Positions 1 through 7,913 of a stretch of DNA of 64,000 nucleotides are shown here, piece after piece. Below the pieces are notes generated by a model. The model did not search any database and was not told where the DNA came from. It saw nothing but the letters and a program-made list of their open reading frames with translations. The position numbers and the translations under genes were made by a program. Each line of letters opens with the position of its first letter. Position 1 is the stretch's first letter. The stretch lies in the NCBI GenBank assembly GCA_016713105.1, contig JADJPS010000005.1, positions 215,051-279,050 of the forward strand, read 5' to 3'. Source of the stretch: Devosia sp. GTDB lineage: Bacteria; Pseudomonadota; Alphaproteobacteria; Rhizobiales; Devosiaceae.

Positions 1-480
1 CACGAAGTCGCCCGGCCCGCAGACCCCCACCATCCGCCCCCCCTTTTCGATCCGTGCCACACCCTCGACGACGAAGATGAGGTCTCGCACCGGCTCGCCT
101 TCGGTGGTCAGCATGGTGCCGGCCTCGAGCTGCCGCAGGTGCGCCAGCCGCAGCAGCTTGCGCACGGTCCGGCGTGCGATGCCCTGCGGCATGATCTCGG
201 CGAAGCGCTGCTCGTCGCCGGTGAAGCGGTGTCGCTTGGCGTAGTACCACAGGATCGTCAGTTGCATGACGTTCACCGCGACGAAGATGATTTCCCAGAA
301 CACGATGACCGGGTCGATCTCGAAGAAGGCCCGGTTGACGATCCGGATCAGGCCGGCGGCTATGGCGATCGCCCGCAGCCAGCTCATGTCGTTCATCAGC
401 ATGGAGATGACGAGCAGGGCGTAGGGCAGGTGGGTGAGCAGATGATCCGGGCTGGCAATCTCGGAGAGGTATTCGGGCAC
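1..480 (-). CDS. Membrane protein with cyclic-nucleotide-binding domain (5' part, runs off left edge)
   Basis: Reading leftward from a GTG start, the first 160 residues are visible and the frame is open to the edge. Residues about 20-80 are hydrophobic, suggesting two or three membrane helices (for example FWEIIFVAVNVMQLTILWYY). From about residue 100 a cyclic-nucleotide-binding fold begins, with the pattern LRQLEAGTMLTTEGEPV followed by IFVVEGVARI and GPGDFV. Helices before a CNB fold recall Popeye-domain proteins. The start is fixed by an in-frame TGA 36 nt upstream and a purine-rich AAGAAGCG before the GTG. The ligand-binding Arg region lies beyond the window, so ligand binding cannot be judged. 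It is divergent from the acyltransferase gene to its right. Confidence 0.7.
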   Translation of the reverse strand, partial: MPEYLSEIASPDHLLTHLPYALLVISMLMNDMSWLRAIAIAAGLIRIVNRAFFEIDPVIVFWEIIFVAVNVMQLTILWYYAKRHRFTGDEQRFAEIMPQGIARRTVRKLLRLAHLRQLEAGTMLTTEGEPVRDLIFVVEGVARIEKGGRMVGVCGPGDFV

Positions 481-634
481 TTTCGCGCTTCTTTGTGGCT
501 GGACTTGTCAGCGCACTGTCTGCATCGGCTACACTGCGGTCAACTGGAGCGTCGCGCTATCCACCCATGGCTTGCTTCGGGAAACGGCGGGTGGCATCGA
601 GCTGACGGGGCAATGGTGCCCGGGGGACGACACG

Positions 635-1861
635 ATGGAGAATGATCGGTTGCATGGCGCGGACTTCCTGCGCGCCGCCGCATGTCTGCTCGTGTTGTTT
701 CACCATCTCGCGCAGCGCATGAGCTGGAACCAGGCGCTTCCCGGCATCGAGTGGTTCCGCATGTTCGCGCTCAATGGCAGCTTTGGTGTTGCGGTGTTCT
801 TCGTGCTTTCGGGTTTCCTGCTCTCCCGGCCGTATTGGCTGGCGTTCGATGCCCGGGCGCCGATGCCATCGCTTTCGGTCTACGTGCTGCGCCGGTCGGC
901 GCGCATCCTGCCCGGCTTCTGGGTGGCGCTGCTGGCGAGCTTTGTGATCAGTATCCTGGTGTTCGGCGCCCGCTTCGATGGCCAGCTCGTGCTGCGCCTC
1001 GTCTCGGGGGCGCTGCTGGTTTCGGACTGGCACCCGGTGACGCTGTTCCCGGTCGAGGTCAACGGCCCGCTCTGGTCCATCGGCTTCGAAGTGACATCCT
1101 ATGCCCTGCTGCCGCTCGGCTTCCTGCTGCTCTGGCCGCTGCGGCGCGTCATGCCCGGCGGGTGGGGGCGTTTCGGCTGGCTGGGTGTCATTGCCGGCGT
1201 CCTGGTGGTCCACCTCGCCTTTGTCGCCTGGTATCCCATGGACATGCAGGGCCGTGGCTGGGAAAACGGCCTCATCGGTGGCGCCAAGACCTGGATGCCG
1301 CAGTACAATCCGTTCGGCTTTTTCGCCATGTTCGCCGTCGGCGCCCTCGCTGCCTCCCTGCAGGTACGGGCGAGCCGGCTCCGGCACTGGGGATTCGATC
1401 TGGCCGCGGTGGCGGCGCTGGTCGCCGTGGGCGCACTGCTCCTCGTGCAGGCGCGGGCCCGGACCTCCGAGGGCTGGGGGCTGCTCGGCATCCCGTATGA
1501 CTTCCCCTGGTTCGTGCTCGCCACCGGGGCGGTGCTGGTGACGGCGCCTTCGAGCCGTCTCGTGGGATCGCTCCTCGACAATCCGGTCAGCCGCTACCTC
1601 GCCCGCATCTCGTTCGGCATCTACATCTGGCACTACCCCGTGCTCGAACTGGTGCGGCACTACTGGGCGCCGGACATGGACCACGGCCAGATGGCAGACC
1701 CGGTCAAGTTCATGGTGACCTCGGCGATCATCACCGCCATCAGCCTCGTCGTGGCGAAACTGAGCTACAGTTTCGTCGAGAGCCCGGTGATCCGCTGGGC
1801 ACGGCAGCGGGAGGGCAAGCGCGCTCCGGCTCGGGCGGGAGTGGCCGAAGCGGTCGGTTGA
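635..1861 (+). CDS. Acyltransferase 3 family membrane protein
   Basis: The 408-residue product has the acyltransferase-3 (OafA/NodX/YrhL) signature near its start: FLRAAACLLVLFHH, with the conserved His, then a NGSFGVAVFFVLSGFLLSRPYW segment, followed by about ten membrane helices. Family members transfer acetyl or other acyl groups from CoA to sugars, lipids or antibiotics at the inner membrane. The substrate here cannot be told. The ATG at 635 follows GGGGGA at good spacing and gives the usual N-terminus, so the longer upstream reading is unlikely. The basic tail after the last helix is short, and no SGNH domain is present. It stands alone and converges on the broken gene to its right. Confidence 0.85.
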   Translation: MENDRLHGADFLRAAACLLVLFHHLAQRMSWNQALPGIEWFRMFALNGSFGVAVFFVLSGFLLSRPYWLAFDARAPMPSLSVYVLRRSARILPGFWVALLASFVISILVFGARFDGQLVLRLVSGALLVSDWHPVTLFPVEVNGPLWSIGFEVTSYALLPLGFLLLWPLRRVMPGGWGRFGWLGVIAGVLVVHLAFVAWYPMDMQGRGWENGLIGGAKTWMPQYNPFGFFAMFAVGALAASLQVRASRLRHWGFDLAAVAALVAVGALLLVQARARTSEGWGLLGIPYDFPWFVLATGAVLVTAPSSRLVGSLLDNPVSRYLARISFGIYIWHYPVLELVRHYWAPDMDHGQMADPVKFMVTSAIITAISLVVAKLSYSFVESPVIRWARQREGKRAPARAGVAEAVG

Positions 1862-1941
1862 GCATGGCCACCGTGAGGTGCTCTGGCCGGCGAGGATCGG
1901 CGCGATCGCCGCAAGGCGGGCGCCGGCACCGGCCGCTGGGT

Positions 1942-2345
1942 TCAGCCGGCAGGCGGACAATCGGTGGCGAGGACCAGCCGGAACTTGCCCCCGATCCCGT
2001 CGGCATCTGCATGGACGATGTCCACGGCCGCCTCGTCGGGGTCCAGAGCGGGTAGGCGTTGAGCAGCATCGGGCGCTGCTCGGTCAACGGGACGGTGCAG
2101 GCGCGGCGGGATTTCGAGCCGTCGGCGGCCACGAACTCGGCGATGATGGCGCGCTGGCAGGTGCTGCCGTCGCACTGCTCGCCGACTTCGAGCGTCACGG
2201 CGCCGCTGGGCGAGGTGAAGCGATGGCTGGCGCTGAGGCCGGGAATGGCGAACCAGATCAGCGTGCCGACCAGCAGCAACAGCAGCAGCGTGCCGGCGAT
2301 GAAGGCGGTCGGCGTGATGCCGGTTTCTTCGCTGCGCCTGGCCAC
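1942..2345 (-). pseudogene. Small membrane-anchored protein, frameshifted
   Basis: A GTG start three bases after the rsmB stop opens a frame with one strong membrane helix (TAFIAGTLLLLLLVGTLIWF) and an exported segment with two cysteines in CDGSTC. The frame reads well to ...LLNAYPLWTP at about 2040. The sensible continuation, DEAAVDIVHADADGIGGKF to ATDCPPAG and a stop at 1942, lies in another frame. Adding one base in the run of four G (2038-2041, + strand) would join them into about 134 residues. The function is unknown. It follows rsmB, probably in the same transcript. It may be a real disrupted gene or a sequencing error. Confidence 0.6.
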
Positions 2346-2347
2346 GG

Positions 2348-3640
2348 CTACGACCGCTGCAACTGGATGAGGTAGAAGCCGTCGGTGCCGGTGAGCAGCG
2401 GGCTCAGGGCCACGCCGCCTTCCGGCGAGAAGCGGGCGCGGAGTTTCGAACCGGAAAAGTGGGCCATCCATGCCTTGTTGCCGGGCGTGGCGGCGAAATC
2501 CGGATGGGCGGCGAGGAAGGCTTCCGCCTGCCTGCCGTTCTCCTCGGGCAGGACCGAGCAGGTGATGTAGACGAGCGTGCCGCCCGGTTTCAGGAAGCGG
2601 GCGGCGTCGACGAGGATCCCCCGCTGTTCCTCGACGCGGGCGGCAAGTTGCTCGGAGGTCAGCTTCCATTTGGCGGTGGGCTGGCGACGCCAGGTGCCGG
2701 TGCCGGTGCACGGTGCATCGACGACGACGCGATCGAGCTTGCCAACCAGGTCGTCGAGCGCTCCGGTCTTGGGTGGCCTGACCTGCACGTTGCGGACGCC
2801 GCTGCGCTTCAGCCGATCGTAGATCGGCGCCAGGCGCGCCCTGTCGCTGTCAAAGGCGAAGATCTGCCCCCGGTTCTGCATCGCTGCCGCCATCGCCAGG
2901 GTCTTGCCGCCGGCTCCGGCGCAGAAGTCTAGCACCTGCTCGTTGCCGCGGGCGCCGGCAAGGGTGGCGACGATCTGGCTGCCGAAGTCCTGCACCTCGA
3001 AGCCTCCGGTCAGAAAGCCCTCTTCGATCTGGACGTTTGGCGTGCGGCTGTCGCGCACCCCGGCGGCAAAGCGGATGCCGTTGGGGATCAGCATCTCGGG
3101 GTCGGGATGAAGGTGGTCGAGCGAGCGCAGCATGCGCTCGCGGCTCGACTTCAGCGTGTTGACCCGCAGGTCGAGCGGCGGTCGCCCGGCAAGGCCTTGC
3201 GCCTCCTCGATCCAGCTGGCGCCAAAACTCTCCTGGAGCAGCGGCACGGTCCATTCCGGCACGTCGCCACGAACGTGGTCGGGGGCGCCGGAGAGCGGGT
3301 CGACGGCCGTGAGGTGCCTCGCCTCGGCGTCGGAAACCGGGGTGGGTGCAAAGCGATCGGACGAGAAGTCCGCGTTGAGCCTGTCGACCGGCTCGCCCCA
3401 CTCGCGCACTGCGACACTGAGCACCAGGGCTCGCGGCGCGTCGGATCCCATGGCCCAGGCATGCGACGAGCGGCGGCGCAGCGCATCGTAGACGAGGTTG
3501 CCGATTGCCGCCCGGTCCCCCGCGCCAGCAAACCGGTTGGCGAGGCCCCAGGCCTTCAGCGCCTCGGCAACGGGGCGCCGGTGCGCCTCGACGTCGGCCA
3601 GCACCTCGATGGCGGCGGCCATTCTCCCGGGCAAACGCAT
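2348..3640 (-). CDS. rsmB: 16S rRNA (cytosine-C5)-methyltransferase RsmB
   Basis: This 430-residue protein is an RsmB/NOP2-family m5C methyltransferase, which in the family methylates C967 of 16S rRNA using S-adenosylmethionine. The N-terminal third is a NusB-like RNA-binding region. The SAM site is seen in DFCAGAGGKTLAMAAAM, followed by FDSD. The motif IV catalytic-loop cysteine is in DAPCTGTGTWRR and the nucleophile cysteine in ITCSVLPEEN. Length and motif order are normal. The ATG directly abuts the stop of the MAPEG gene upstream, so guaB, the MAPEG gene and rsmB probably form one operon read leftward. Confidence 0.93.
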   Translation of the reverse strand: MRLPGRMAAAIEVLADVEAHRRPVAEALKAWGLANRFAGAGDRAAIGNLVYDALRRRSSHAWAMGSDAPRALVLSVAVREWGEPVDRLNADFSSDRFAPTPVSDAEARHLTAVDPLSGAPDHVRGDVPEWTVPLLQESFGASWIEEAQGLAGRPPLDLRVNTLKSSRERMLRSLDHLHPDPEMLIPNGIRFAAGVRDSRTPNVQIEEGFLTGGFEVQDFGSQIVATLAGARGNEQVLDFCAGAGGKTLAMAAAMQNRGQIFAFDSDRARLAPIYDRLKRSGVRNVQVRPPKTGALDDLVGKLDRVVVDAPCTGTGTWRRQPTAKWKLTSEQLAARVEEQRGILVDAARFLKPGGTLVYITCSVLPEENGRQAEAFLAAHPDFAATPGNKAWMAHFSGSKLRARFSPEGGVALSPLLTGTDGFYLIQLQRS

Positions 3641-4084
3641 TCAGGTGCCTCCAGTGGCTGCGAGGATCAGGCGGACTGCCAGGTCCAGCCACAGCCCGCA
3701 GAGCAGGGCGAGGCCGGCCGTATAGGCCCAGAAGCGCTGCATCACATGGTTGCTGGTGATGTGGATGAACGCATGCACATAGCGCGAGACGACGAAAGCC
3801 AGCGCCAGCGCCACCTCGATCGGCGTGGCGCCGAAGGCGATGGCGACGAGGCACGCGACATGGAACAGCACCGGCAACTGGAACTGGTTGTCGACCGCGT
3901 TCGACACCTTGCGCTCAGGCTCGGGCCAGCCGCTGCGGTCGGTCGCGATGTTGCGCACCTTCACCTGCCCGTTGATGACCATCGGCACACGGACCATCCC
4001 CAGGTACCAGATGAGGCCGAGCGCCAGAGCGCCCTGCAGCAGCATTGCGGCGACCAGCCAGAGTGCGGCAGCGTTCAGCGGCAA
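3641..4084 (-). CDS. MAPEG family membrane protein
   Basis: The 147 residues contain four hydrophobic helices and the MAPEG hallmark NQFQLPVLFHVACL in the second helix, followed by RYVHAFIHI. MAPEG proteins are glutathione-dependent membrane enzymes in eukaryotes; the bacterial members are mostly uncharacterised. The best start is TTG at 4084, three bases after the guaB stop, with GGTGGGAA upstream inside guaB. The stop touches the rsmB start codon, so translation is probably coupled. There is no clue to the substrate. Confidence 0.85.
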   Translation of the reverse strand: MPLNAAALWLVAAMLLQGALALGLIWYLGMVRVPMVINGQVKVRNIATDRSGWPEPERKVSNAVDNQFQLPVLFHVACLVAIAFGATPIEVALALAFVVSRYVHAFIHITSNHVMQRFWAYTAGLALLCGLWLDLAVRLILAATGGT

Positions 4085-4087
4085 GCG

Positions 4088-5590
4088 TCAGTTCCCACCG
4101 CGGTAGTTCGGGCTCTCCCGCGTGATCGACACGTCGTGCACATGGCTCTCGGAGAGGGCCGCGCCCGAGATCTTGACGAACACCGCGTTGTCGCGGAACT
4201 CCGACAACGTGTGGGCCCCGGTGTATCCCATGGCGGCCCGCAGCCCGCCGGCCAGCTGATGCAGCACGTTGCCGGCCGCGCCCTTGTAGGGGACCTGGCC
4301 CTCGATGCCCTCGGGCACCAGCTTCAGGCTGTCGTTGACTTCCTGCTGGAAGTACCGGTCGGCGGAGCCGCGCGCCATCGCGCCGACCGACCCCATGCCA
4401 CGGTAGGATTTGTAGGATCGTCCCTGGTAGAGATAGACCTCGCCCGGGCTCTCGTCCGTTCCGGCCAGCAGCGAGCCCACCATCACGCAGGACGCGCCGC
4501 CCGCCAGCGCCTTGGCCATGTCGCCGGAGAACTTGATGCCGCCGTCGGCGATGACCGGTACACCCTGCCGGTCGGCCTCCTCGGCGCAGGCCATCACCGC
4601 TGCAAGTTGCGGCACGCCGACGCCGGCGACGATGCGCGTGGTGCAGATGGAGCCGGGCCCGATGCCCACCTTCACCGTGTCCGCACCTGCCGCGATCAAG
4701 GCCTTCGTGGCCTCCCGGGTCGCGACGTTTCCGGCGACGATCCGTGTCGAGTTGCTCTCCCGCTTGACCCGTTCGACCGCCTTCAGCACGCCCTCCGAGT
4801 GCCCGTGGGCAGTATCGACGACGAGCAGGTCCACCCCGGCATCGATCAGTGCCAGCGAGCGCTCGTAGCCGGCGTCGCCGACCCCGGTCGCCGCTGCGAC
4901 GCGCAGCCGCCCCTGGGCGTCCTTGACCGCATTCGGATTGAGCCGGGCCTTCTCGATGTCCTTGACGGTGATGAGGCCGACGCAGCGGCCATCGTCGTCG
5001 AGCACCAGCAGTTTTTCGATGCGGTGCGCGTGCAGCAGGCGCTTGGCGTCTTCCTTGCTTACGCCGTCGCGCACCGTCACCAGCCTTTCGTGCGTCATCA
5101 ACTCGGCGATCGGCTGGTTGGGGTTGGAGGCGAAGCGAACGTCGCGGTTGGTGAGGATGCCGACCAGCCGGCCCAGCCGGCGGCCGCCCTTGCCGCCGTT
5201 CTCGACCACGGGGATGCCGGAGATCCGGTTCGCTTGCATCAGCGCCAGTGCGTCGGCCAGCGTCGCATCCGGACCGATGGTGATGGGGTTGACCACCATC
5301 CCGCTCTCGAAGCTCTTGACTGCCCGCACGTGCTCCGCCTGAACCGCGATGTCGAGGTTCTTGTGGATCACCCCCATACCGCCGGCCTGGGCCATGGCAA
5401 TGGCCATTCGGCTCTCCGTCACCGTATCCATGGCCGAGCTCAGGATCGGGATATTCAGCGCGATGTCCTTGGTCACGCGGGTGCTGATGTCGACCTGGGT
5501 GGGCAGCACATCGGAGTGCGCCGGTTGCAGCAGCACGTCATCGAAGGTCAGGGCGCTCTCGCCGGTGATGGAGGAAATGATCTTCGCCAA
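4088..5590 (-). CDS. guaB: IMP dehydrogenase
   Basis: IMP dehydrogenase oxidises IMP to XMP with NAD, the committed step of guanine nucleotide synthesis. The 500-residue product begins AKIISSITGESALTFDDVLL, a classic N-terminus. A pair of CBS domains lies at about residues 95-215 (RISGIPVVE, EKLLVLDDDGRCVGLITVKD). The catalytic loop Cys is in GPGSICTTRIVAGVG and the flap region in YRGMGSVGAM. The start is TTG at 5590, preceded by AAGGAAGG; reading further upstream gives unlike sequence. The leader contains a hairpin followed by T5, described separately. First gene of the guaB-MAPEG-rsmB run. Confidence 0.96.
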   Translation of the reverse strand: MAKIISSITGESALTFDDVLLQPAHSDVLPTQVDISTRVTKDIALNIPILSSAMDTVTESRMAIAMAQAGGMGVIHKNLDIAVQAEHVRAVKSFESGMVVNPITIGPDATLADALALMQANRISGIPVVENGGKGGRRLGRLVGILTNRDVRFASNPNQPIAELMTHERLVTVRDGVSKEDAKRLLHAHRIEKLLVLDDDGRCVGLITVKDIEKARLNPNAVKDAQGRLRVAAATGVGDAGYERSLALIDAGVDLLVVDTAHGHSEGVLKAVERVKRESNSTRIVAGNVATREATKALIAAGADTVKVGIGPGSICTTRIVAGVGVPQLAAVMACAEEADRQGVPVIADGGIKFSGDMAKALAGGASCVMVGSLLAGTDESPGEVYLYQGRSYKSYRGMGSVGAMARGSADRYFQQEVNDSLKLVPEGIEGQVPYKGAAGNVLHQLAGGLRAAMGYTGAHTLSEFRDNAVFVKISGAALSESHVHDVSITRESPNYRGGN

Positions 5591-5609
5591 GGGGTGGGCC
5601 CTTCCTTCT

Positions 5610-5665
5610 GTCGCACAGAAAAACGGAAGCCCGTGAGCGGGGTCGACTCGTCGCCGGCTCACGGG
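5610..5665 (-). promoter_or_regulatory. Attenuator-like hairpin and T-tract in the guaB leader
   Basis: On the guaB sense strand the perfect 9-bp arms CCCGTGAGC (5665-5657) and GCTCACGGG (5638-5630) enclose an 18-nt loop and are followed within six bases by a T5 run. The structure ends roughly 10 nt before the guaB Shine-Dalgarno region. It has the form of an intrinsic terminator placed in a 5' leader, so it could attenuate guaB. No ligand-binding aptamer is recognisable. Confidence 0.5.
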
Positions 5666-5852
5666 TTGGCGAGGGTGATTAGCACCGGTGCGCGGGCTTG
5701 GGAAGCCATCTGTGCGCATGACGCTTCGCCACATGGGACAGGGCTCCGGAATGGGCGTAGGCTCTCGGGCGTGGACGCGCCTCGCACGGTGCGGAACGCC
5801 AGCACCGCGGAGGATGTCAGTAACCGAACAAACAGAGAACAGGAGGAGCAAG

Positions 5853-7904
5853 ATGACAATCGACAACGGCAGACAAGGCGGGCCCCGGTGCATCGCCCTT
5901 GTGGGTCCGTTCGCGAGTGGCAAGACAACGCTGCTCGAGGCGATCCTGGCACGCACGGGGGCCGTCACCCGGCAGGGCCGGGTCAAGGATGGCAACACGG
6001 TGGGAGACGCATCGCCCGAGGCCCGCGCCAACGCCATGAGCGTTGAGGCCAACACCGCCGAAACCAGCTACATGGGCGACAGCTACACCTTCATCGACTG
6101 TCCCGGATCGATCGAATTCCAGTACGAGGCCATCCCGGTGCTGGCCGGCGTGGATCTGGCAATCGTCGTTGCCGAAGCGGACAGCAAGAAGGTCCCGGCG
6201 CTGCAACTCATCCTGCGCGACCTGGAGGCGCGGCGCGTACCCCACATCCTGTTCCTCAACAAGATCGACCGCCTCTCCGGTTCGGTGCGCGACGTCCTGC
6301 TGATGCTGCAGTCGGCAAGCAAGGTGCCGCTGGTGCTGCGCCAGCTGCCCATGATCCGGGATGGGATCGTCGCCGGCTGCATCGATCTGGCGCTGGAACG
6401 CGCGCATCTTTACCACGAGGGCGCAGAGAGCGAGGTCGTGGCCTTGCCCGACGCGGAGCGTGCCGACGAGATCGAAGCCCGCACCGCCATGCTCGAAACC
6501 ATCGCCGATTTCGACGACGAGTTGCTGGAAAAGCTCCTCGAGGACGTTCGTCCGGGCAGAACCTCATCTTCCACGACCTTGTCGAGGAGATGCGTCAAAG
6601 GCAAGATCTGTCCGGTGTTCCTGGGCTCGGCAGAGCATGGCAACGGGATCTCGCGCCTGCTCAAGGCGCTGCGGCACGAGGCGCCCGGCATCGAGCAGAC
6701 CCGGGCGAGGCTCGGCCTCGATGACGGTCGCGGCACCGTCGTCCAGGTGCTCAAGACGCTGCAGACCCAGCGCAGCGGCAAGCTCTGCGTTGCCCGCCTG
6801 TTGAGCGGGACGCTCGCCGACGGCGCGACGCTGAGAACCGACGACGGACGCGAGACCAAGGTGTCAGGACTGTTTCGCCTGCTCGGGCAGGACAGCAGCA
6901 AGCGAGATACGGCGCGGGCCGGCGACACGGTGGCGCTCGGCAAGGTCGAGGCGGCGCGGACCGGCGACACGCTCTCGAGCGGTGGCGGCGTCGCCGATCT
7001 TGCACCCCTGCCGGCATCGAACCCGATGATGGCGATCGCCATCGCTCCCCGGGAGCACAAGGACGATGTCCGGCTGTCCGCGGCCCTTGCCAAGGTGCTC
7101 GAGGAGGATCCGTCGCTGCGCCTCACCCACATCGCCGAAACCGGCGAGACCGTGATCGAAGGCCTGGGGGAAATGCACCTCAGGGTGGTCACCGAGCGAA
7201 TTTCCAACCGCTACGGCGTCCCGCTGCAGGTCTCCCAGCCGCGCGTCGCCTACCGGGAAACCATCCGCAAGTCGACCAGCGTGCGGGGGCGGCACAAGAA
7301 GCAGTCTGGCGGGCACGGGCAGTTCGGGGATGTCGTTCTGACCATCGGGCCGGTCGAGCGGGGCGCGGGCCTGGGGTTCACCGAGACCATCACCGGCGGC
7401 GTCGTGCCGCGGCAGTACATATCCTCGGTCGAGACCGGCGTGATGGAGTATTTCGCGGCCGGCGGCCCCCTCGGATTTCCGGTCGTCGACGTGGCGGTGA
7501 CGCTCACCGACGGCTCCTATCACGCCGTCGACAGCTCCGACATGGCCTTCCGGCAGGCCGCACATGTCGGCATGCGCGAGGGCATGCCGCAATGCGAGCC
7601 CGTGCTGCTCGAGCCGGTCATGGATGTCGTCGTGCATTGTCCGGCCGACGCGACGGCGCGCATCAACGCCATCCTGCCGCGTCGGCGTGGTCACATCGTC
7701 GGTTCGGATGCGCGGCCGGGCTGGGACGGTTGGGACGACGTCCGGGCGCTGGTACCGGCCTCTGAACTGCAGGACCTCATCATCGAACTGCGCTCGGCAA
7801 CGGCCGGGGTCGGCAGCTTCGAGCAGCACTTCGACCACCTTGCCGAGGTGCCGGCCCGGCTGGCCGAGGAGATTGCCCAGCGCTACGGGCGTCAGGCCGC
7901 GTGA
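5853..7904 (+). CDS. EF-G-like translational GTPase (divergent paralogue)
   Basis: The 683-residue protein is colinear with elongation factor G. The P-loop is GPFASGKT (residues 18-25) and NKID at 136-139 is the base-specificity motif. Domains II to V follow, with RGRHKKQSGGHGQFGDV in domain IV and a domain V ending around RRRGHIVG. The G3 motif is DCPGS (82-86), so the catalytic His of canonical PGH is Ser, as in other EF-G-II-type paralogues. About 15 codons at 6555-6599 read as nonsense, while the adjacent frame gives QNLIFHDLVEEMRQ, the family sequence, so two compensating indels are likely. ATG follows AGGAGGAG. It stands alone, divergent from guaB. It probably has a ribosome-linked role that is not basic elongation. 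Confidence 0.85.
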   Translation: MTIDNGRQGGPRCIALVGPFASGKTTLLEAILARTGAVTRQGRVKDGNTVGDASPEARANAMSVEANTAETSYMGDSYTFIDCPGSIEFQYEAIPVLAGVDLAIVVAEADSKKVPALQLILRDLEARRVPHILFLNKIDRLSGSVRDVLLMLQSASKVPLVLRQLPMIRDGIVAGCIDLALERAHLYHEGAESEVVALPDAERADEIEARTAMLETIADFDDELLEKLLEDVRPGRTSSSTTLSRRCVKGKICPVFLGSAEHGNGISRLLKALRHEAPGIEQTRARLGLDDGRGTVVQVLKTLQTQRSGKLCVARLLSGTLADGATLRTDDGRETKVSGLFRLLGQDSSKRDTARAGDTVALGKVEAARTGDTLSSGGGVADLAPLPASNPMMAIAIAPREHKDDVRLSAALAKVLEEDPSLRLTHIAETGETVIEGLGEMHLRVVTERISNRYGVPLQVSQPRVAYRETIRKSTSVRGRHKKQSGGHGQFGDVVLTIGPVERGAGLGFTETITGGVVPRQYISSVETGVMEYFAAGGPLGFPVVDVAVTLTDGSYHAVDSSDMAFRQAAHVGMREGMPQCEPVLLEPVMDVVVHCPADATARINAILPRRRGHIVGSDARPGWDGWDDVRALVPASELQDLIIELRSATAGVGSFEQHFDHLAEVPARLAEEIAQRYGRQAA

Positions 7905-7913
7905 GGTACGCTC

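Noticed and set aside
557..1960. Long minus-strand frame opposite the acyltransferase
   Set aside because: It is rich in His, Arg, Gln and Glu without any motif, lies antisense to a clear membrane protein, and has no ribosome site.
3107..6046. Very long open frame (about 980 codons) on the plus strand opposite rsmB, the MAPEG gene and guaB
   Set aside because: It is antisense to three clear genes, has low complexity residues typical of a shadow frame in high-GC DNA, and shows no family resemblance.
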